64,000 bases of DNA from an uncultured Lachnospiraceae bacterium. GTDB taxonomy: Bacteria; Bacillota; Clostridia; Lachnospirales; Lachnospiraceae. Under the pieces are notes generated by a model that made no database searches, had not been told where the DNA came from, and saw only the letters and a program-made list of their open reading frames with translations. Of the stretch, positions 60,298 through 64,000 are shown in pieces (position 1 is the first letter of the stretch; each line of letters begins with the position of its first letter). The position numbers and the translations under genes are program-made. Location: the NCBI GenBank assembly GCA_910577175.1, contig CAJTLU010000005.1, positions 144,582-208,581 of the forward strand. The letters run 5' to 3'.

Positions 60298-62781
60298 TCA
60301 TGTTTTTTCAGTATATCTCCTACGATAATACTCCATAGTACGATATTCCAAAATATCCTTCATATGTCTCTTAAATGCCTCTTTAGGTATTACTTCTTCC
60401 AAATCATCCCTAATTGCAAGTGCATAATCTTCTTTCTCTATAAAAAATCCCTTTCCAGAAGCCTTCAAGAACTTAATAGGCATACTTTTTATCTTACTTA
60501 AATGTTGTTTATTTGTCATAGCTTTATAATCGGCATAAGTTATATCTGTTGAAAAGTCTTTCCAGTTCGTTCCATTATCAAAGAACTTTTTCCATTCCAC
60601 CAACACATCTTCATCTTTAACTGCCTGTCTTACATCCCCGTCATTATAGAAACTATATAAAACTGGCATCTTATAAACCTTTTGCATATCAGTAGTTTCA
60701 AGCAATAACAAAAACTCTCTTCCGATTCCAGAATACACCTCTTCTTCGTCCACAGACAATTCCTGCATTTCATTTAAAAATTCCATGTACCTTCTGAATG
60801 GGTTTTCTTTAGAATGTTTTATACAATACTGGTAAATGTCATCATCCATATATGTAAACATTTCCATACGAGTCGGCACTTTGTTATCCAATAATTCTTT
60901 CACTTTATAAAATTCCTGCTTAATCCGCTCTTTCACAGATAATGATTTCTTATCTAGTTCTTTGAATAAATCAATCAGCCACATGTCAAAATCCACAATA
61001 CAATCATCAGGATATTCAATATTGCTGTAATCATGGGCAGCCTTTTCTCCAAAGTTCTTCTCACCACTTAAAAACAGCGGGGCCCGGCCTGCTTTTTCAT
61101 AGTTACCAAGAAAGTCTAAAACATTCAGATATTCCTTGCCTTTACTGGTACGTAGTCCACGCCCCAATTGCTGTAAAAATACAATTGGTGACTCAGTTGG
61201 TCTTAAAAACATGACCATATCAAGAGCTGCAATATCTATACCTTCATTAAACATATCGACCGAAAAAATCACTCTTATTTCTTGATTCTTCAGTTTTTCA
61301 ATTGCTGTATCTCTGTCTTCCGAAAACTTACTATCTGCGTTGCTATATACTGCAACTGACTCTATCCCTCTTTTACAAAATTCCTTCGCCATTTCTTCCG
61401 CATGCTGTCTGGAACAACAAAAGCCCAAAGCCCTTTTAGAACGATATTTCGTATAATACTTATAAATCAAATCGTAACGTTTCACATTGCCGATATAGGT
61501 TTCGTTCAATTCCTTTTCATCATAACGACCTTTTATAAGATGTAATGATGAATAGTCTGTCTCATCATAAATACCATAATAATGAAACGGAACAAGCACA
61601 CCTTTGTTTATTGCTTCTTTTAATGAAATTTCATATGGCACATTATAATCGCAGATTTCATAAATGTTTTTACCATCCATTCTTTCAGGTGTAGCAGTAA
61701 GTCCCAGTAAAAACTGTGGTTTAAAATAATTTACAATCCTTTGGTATTGGTCATTTACTGCATGATGAAATTCATCAATGACCAGATAATCGAAATAGTC
61801 CGATGCAAAGAAATCTTCTGTCAAATATTCATTTTTGCCAAGTGTTGCAACAGATGCAAAAATCACAGATTTACCTGTATCCTTTTGTTTTCCATGAAAG
61901 AAGCCATAATCATCGGAATGTCTTACATTTTTAAAGGATACCGCTGCCTGTTTTAATATTTCTTCTCTATGAGCCACAAATAATACACGCTTATACTTAG
62001 CAGAATCAAATGCAGCAAGATATGTCTTTCCCACACCAGTAGCCGCCTGCACCAGCCCCTTCGTTGCACCTTCCGACCTACTATCCTCCAATGCATACAA
62101 AGCTTCTATCTGTACTCCTCTTGGCTGAAACAACACTTCAACCTTAGTATCTATATCTTCTTCCAAATTATCATATTTTGCTAAGTCTTTTGAAATAGCC
62201 GGCTTATGCCAGTTTTTAGAATATCTTTTGAGTTCTTCATCATCAATCACAATAGAGTGATTTTCAAATAAATCTACAAAAGTATCGTAAAACAAACCAA
62301 AATTCTTTTTGTCATCAAAACTATTAAAACGATAATTCCACTCTATGCCGGAAGTCAATGCACTTCTGGAGATATTTGAAGAACCGATATATATTTCTCC
62401 CACATTTTCATAATGAAAGATGTAGGACTTTGGATGAAATGAGCGTTCTTTATCATTATAAAATCTTAAATCTACCCGATTACCCAATTCTTTTTTTATT
62501 AGACATAAAGCAGATGGTTGAGTAATTCCAAGATAATTTCCAGTAAGAATTCTCACTTGTACACCACGATTCAATGCTGCCTTCAAATCCTTTAGAATCA
62601 TTCTGACTCCAGATTCCATAAGGAAAGAAACAATAATGTCAATTTTACTTGCTTTTAGCATACTCATTTTTAATTGGTAATATAAAAAGCGGTTTCTATT
62701 TTTATCACCAGTCATGACGTCTGTATGTTCTATTTGCAGTCCATCAATTTCTATTTTTTCCGCAAAATCAGATTGAGCCAT
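60298..62781 (-). CDS. Phospholipase D-like–DEAD/DEAH helicase
   Basis: 827 residues. The N-terminus has a single HKD-type PLD half (FHPKSYIFHYEN and GSSNISRSAL). A DExD/H superfamily 2 helicase follows: motif I ATGVGKTY, motif II VIDEFHHAV, motif III LLGLTATPERMDG, motif VI QLGRGLRTSKGKEY. The C-terminal 250 residues have no clear domain, and the DUF3427-type extension of related proteins seems short. Nuclease plus helicase architectures are typical of phage-defence islands. The region is AT-rich. Its start overlaps the methyltransferase gene by 31 nt. Confidence 0.85.
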   Translation of the reverse strand: MAQSDFAEKIEIDGLQIEHTDVMTGDKNRNRFLYYQLKMSMLKASKIDIIVSFLMESGVRMILKDLKAALNRGVQVRILTGNYLGITQPSALCLIKKELGNRVDLRFYNDKERSFHPKSYIFHYENVGEIYIGSSNISRSALTSGIEWNYRFNSFDDKKNFGLFYDTFVDLFENHSIVIDDEELKRYSKNWHKPAISKDLAKYDNLEEDIDTKVEVLFQPRGVQIEALYALEDSRSEGATKGLVQAATGVGKTYLAAFDSAKYKRVLFVAHREEILKQAAVSFKNVRHSDDYGFFHGKQKDTGKSVIFASVATLGKNEYLTEDFFASDYFDYLVIDEFHHAVNDQYQRIVNYFKPQFLLGLTATPERMDGKNIYEICDYNVPYEISLKEAINKGVLVPFHYYGIYDETDYSSLHLIKGRYDEKELNETYIGNVKRYDLIYKYYTKYRSKRALGFCCSRQHAEEMAKEFCKRGIESVAVYSNADSKFSEDRDTAIEKLKNQEIRVIFSVDMFNEGIDIAALDMVMFLRPTESPIVFLQQLGRGLRTSKGKEYLNVLDFLGNYEKAGRAPLFLSGEKNFGEKAAHDYSNIEYPDDCIVDFDMWLIDLFKELDKKSLSVKERIKQEFYKVKELLDNKVPTRMEMFTYMDDDIYQYCIKHSKENPFRRYMEFLNEMQELSVDEEEVYSGIGREFLLLLETTDMQKVYKMPVLYSFYNDGDVRQAVKDEDVLVEWKKFFDNGTNWKDFSTDITYADYKAMTNKQHLSKIKSMPIKFLKASGKGFFIEKEDYALAIRDDLEEVIPKEAFKRHMKDILEYRTMEYYRRRYTEKT

Positions 62782-63347
62782 TTCTCTTCACCTCTTCCCG
62801 GTCGTACATCCGCAGTTATCCACTGCTCTTCCATCTCTAAACTATCTATTCTGTTCAAAAGCTTTGCAAATGTTTCTTCTGTCATATCTGTGAAAAATCT
62901 TCCGTTTCTTACACCTGCAAATGTTCCGTATTTGAAAGATGTATAGATAATTCCATTTACCTTTAATGCAAATACCATTTTTCTCATTACATCCGCCAAT
63001 TCATCAATTGGTAAATGTAATATAGAGGAACATGCCCAAATGCCATCATACTTGTCCTCTTCTGACAGTTCCTGAAAAAACATATTTTTCACTTCAATTC
63101 CTGTGTACTCACCAGCTAACTTACACAACGCTTTAGAACCATCAACCGCCTCTACATTATAACCCTGTTCCAAGAAATATTTTGTATCACGCCCCGAACC
63201 ACAACCAAAGTCAAGTATATCTGCATGTATTGGCAATTTGCTCAAAAAAATTTTCTGCATATTTTCAAATTCCACGCCGATAGTGGTGCTCACAAAATCC
63301 TTCGCATTTGCATTATAATAATCTATTGTATTTTTATATTTGTCCAC
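62751..63347 (-). CDS. Class I SAM-dependent methyltransferase
   Basis: 198 residues. SAM motif: ADILDFGCGSGRDTKYFLEQGY, followed by VEAVDGSKALCKLAGEY and GIWACSSILHLPIDELADVMRKM. The C-terminal GVRNGRFFTDMTEETFAKLL closes the Rossmann fold. Its stop overlaps the start of the helicase by 31 nt, so they are co-translated. The substrate could be the nucleic acid or nucleotide acted on by its partner, or a tRNA base. Confidence 0.82.
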   Translation of the reverse strand: MDKYKNTIDYYNANAKDFVSTTIGVEFENMQKIFLSKLPIHADILDFGCGSGRDTKYFLEQGYNVEAVDGSKALCKLAGEYTGIEVKNMFFQELSEEDKYDGIWACSSILHLPIDELADVMRKMVFALKVNGIIYTSFKYGTFAGVRNGRFFTDMTEETFAKLLNRIDSLEMEEQWITADVRPGRGEEKWLNLILRKK

Positions 63348-63417
63348 AAAGTATCTCCCCTTTTGACCTTTTTATAAACACACCTTTTTATTACTTCATA
63401 CACCTCTCACTTGGCTT

Positions 63418-63677
63418 CTACGGTCCCTGCAATAATTTTTTCTTTTTGTTTTCGGGCAATCTATTCTTTAGACTGCAAATAGTATTATTATCAATCCGTT
63501 CTATACCCAATGCCTTTACTGCTTCAACCATTAAATTTGATGTTTCTGACATCAATGATATCTCATGGTTTGCTTGATGTTCTAATGCAGTCATTATATT
63601 GTCCCACGAGTATTTTCTAATAGGCCCTTGTTCTGCTACCCCATTTTCTTTATCTTTCCATAAATACTATCGCCCAT
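63418..63677 (-). pseudogene. Remnant of a possible AbiEi/DUF6088-type antitoxin
   Basis: The start (ATG at 63677, MGDSIYGKIKKMG) runs straight into TAG after 13 codons. In another frame the C-terminal part continues: WKDKENGVAEQGPIRKYSWDNIM, EHQANHEISLMSETSNLM, VEAVKALGIERIDNNTICSLKNRLPEN, ending at TAG 63418. The head and tail together resemble type IV AbiEi/DUF6088-like antitoxin ends, with the middle lost. Family assignment is tentative; the decay is clear. Confidence 0.45.
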
Positions 63678-63712
63678 GAATTGCACTCCTTACCTTGTCA
63701 TAGTTATTGTAT

Positions 63713-63755
63713 AGTTTTCGTTACAAGTTTGCAAGCGTTTTCGTCACGTTTGTGA
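63713..63755. promoter_or_regulatory. Direct repeats upstream of the decayed antitoxin gene
   Basis: TTTTCGTTACAAGTTTG and TTTTCGTCACGTTTG, about 23 nt apart, next to TATACAAT on the minus strand. They look like operator half-sites of an autoregulated toxin-antitoxin promoter. Confidence 0.4.
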
Positions 63756-63813
63756 ATAAATAACAAATCAATCAGCCACTCGCTATCCAATCTTCTAATC
63801 GCTACATATGAAA

Positions 63814-63848
63814 AAGGATATCTCCTAAATCTTTTTAGAAAATATCCT
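63814..63848. terminator. AT-rich hairpin near the window end
   Basis: AGGATAT and ATATCCT pair, with an inner CTAAA/TTTAG. The rest of 63678-64000 shows no open gene; a GACCA/TGGTC hairpin is also present at 63899-63918. Confidence 0.4.
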
Positions 63849-64000
63849 CTATACATAAATTCCAAATTATTTTGTACATTCATTCATATTTGTGCATCTG
63901 ACCAATTAAAAAACTGGTCGTCCTGGGAGCAAGCAACTACCACCCCCTTTAAACCCACATAAACACCAAGTTTACTTATCTAATGACTTCATCGTCGGGA

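Noticed and set aside
1..64000. CRISPR arrays, rRNA operons, intact transposases or prophage
   Set aside because: No regularly spaced repeats, no rRNA-like stretches and no transposase, integrase or phage structural genes were recognised.

Overview
The window looks like chromosomal DNA of a Lachnospiraceae-type clostridium (Firmicutes). The evidence is the gene content: an ftsEX–PcsB-like hydrolase–ctpA operon, cdaA/YbbR, the DUF6323/DUF6179 pair, a CD3324-family protein, LytTR/GHKL signalling, strong AGGAGG ribosome sites and TTGACA/TATAAT promoters. Base composition is moderate for most of the window and clearly AT-richer from about 60,000 onward. No rRNA, CRISPR array or intact insertion sequence was seen.

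Layout. 1-6.5 kb: a partial gene, a 150-bp inverted repeat, the cell-separation operon ctpA/M23 hydrolase/ftsX/ftsE, a PucR-type regulator and a TfoX-C protein. 6.6-12.6 kb: an internally deleted methyltransferase, a CD3324 protein, a C39-like protein, the DUF6323–DUF6179 pair, GrpB, and an ECF-type sigma factor with a DUF2461 protein. 12.8-22.5 kb: a sugar-ABC ATPase, two secreted or anchored proteins, an SDR, a GGDEF/Hpt signalling pair, a membrane dipeptidase, two tRNA-Leu genes, a Crp/Fnr regulator and a Kef-type antiporter. 22.5-36 kb: envelope and metabolism genes (coiled-coil protein, lipoprotein, deoB, PAP2, glycosyltransferase, a large anchored protein, methyltransferase, YwmB-like, clpX, undecaprenyl-phosphate sugar transferase). 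36-45 kb: HtrA protease, a two-gene polysaccharide/teichoic-acid exporter, leuA, YbbR and the diadenylate cyclase CdaA, and two membrane proteins. 45-49 kb: a variable stretch of small genes, decayed genes and repeats. 49-54.5 kb: a heterodimeric ABC exporter with a GHKL/LytTR two-component system.

The most interesting region is 54.7-59.9 kb. It encodes a Ro60-like protein (HEAT-like half plus a vWA metal site; DUF2828/TROVE-like), the RNA ligase RtcB and, just upstream of rtcB, a 94-nt RNA that has good tRNA D and T arms. That RNA has no usable anticodon loop or acceptor, and it is closed by an extra perfect 8-bp stem. This is the layout expected of a bacterial Y RNA (YrlA-like tRNA mimic). 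The RNA and rtcB appear to have their own promoter, directly after a terminator that ends a two-gene operon of WYL-domain regulators. I read the block as an RNA-repair cassette controlled by WYL sensors instead of the sigma-54 activator RtcR.

The right end (60-64 kb) is an AT-rich, defence-like island: a phospholipase D–DEAD helicase, an overlapping methyltransferase and the broken remains of what may be an AbiEi/DUF6088-type antitoxin. Decay is visible elsewhere too: a frameshifted membrane protein next to its XRE regulator, a truncated response regulator, a stop-containing membrane gene and several families of short dispersed intergenic repeats.
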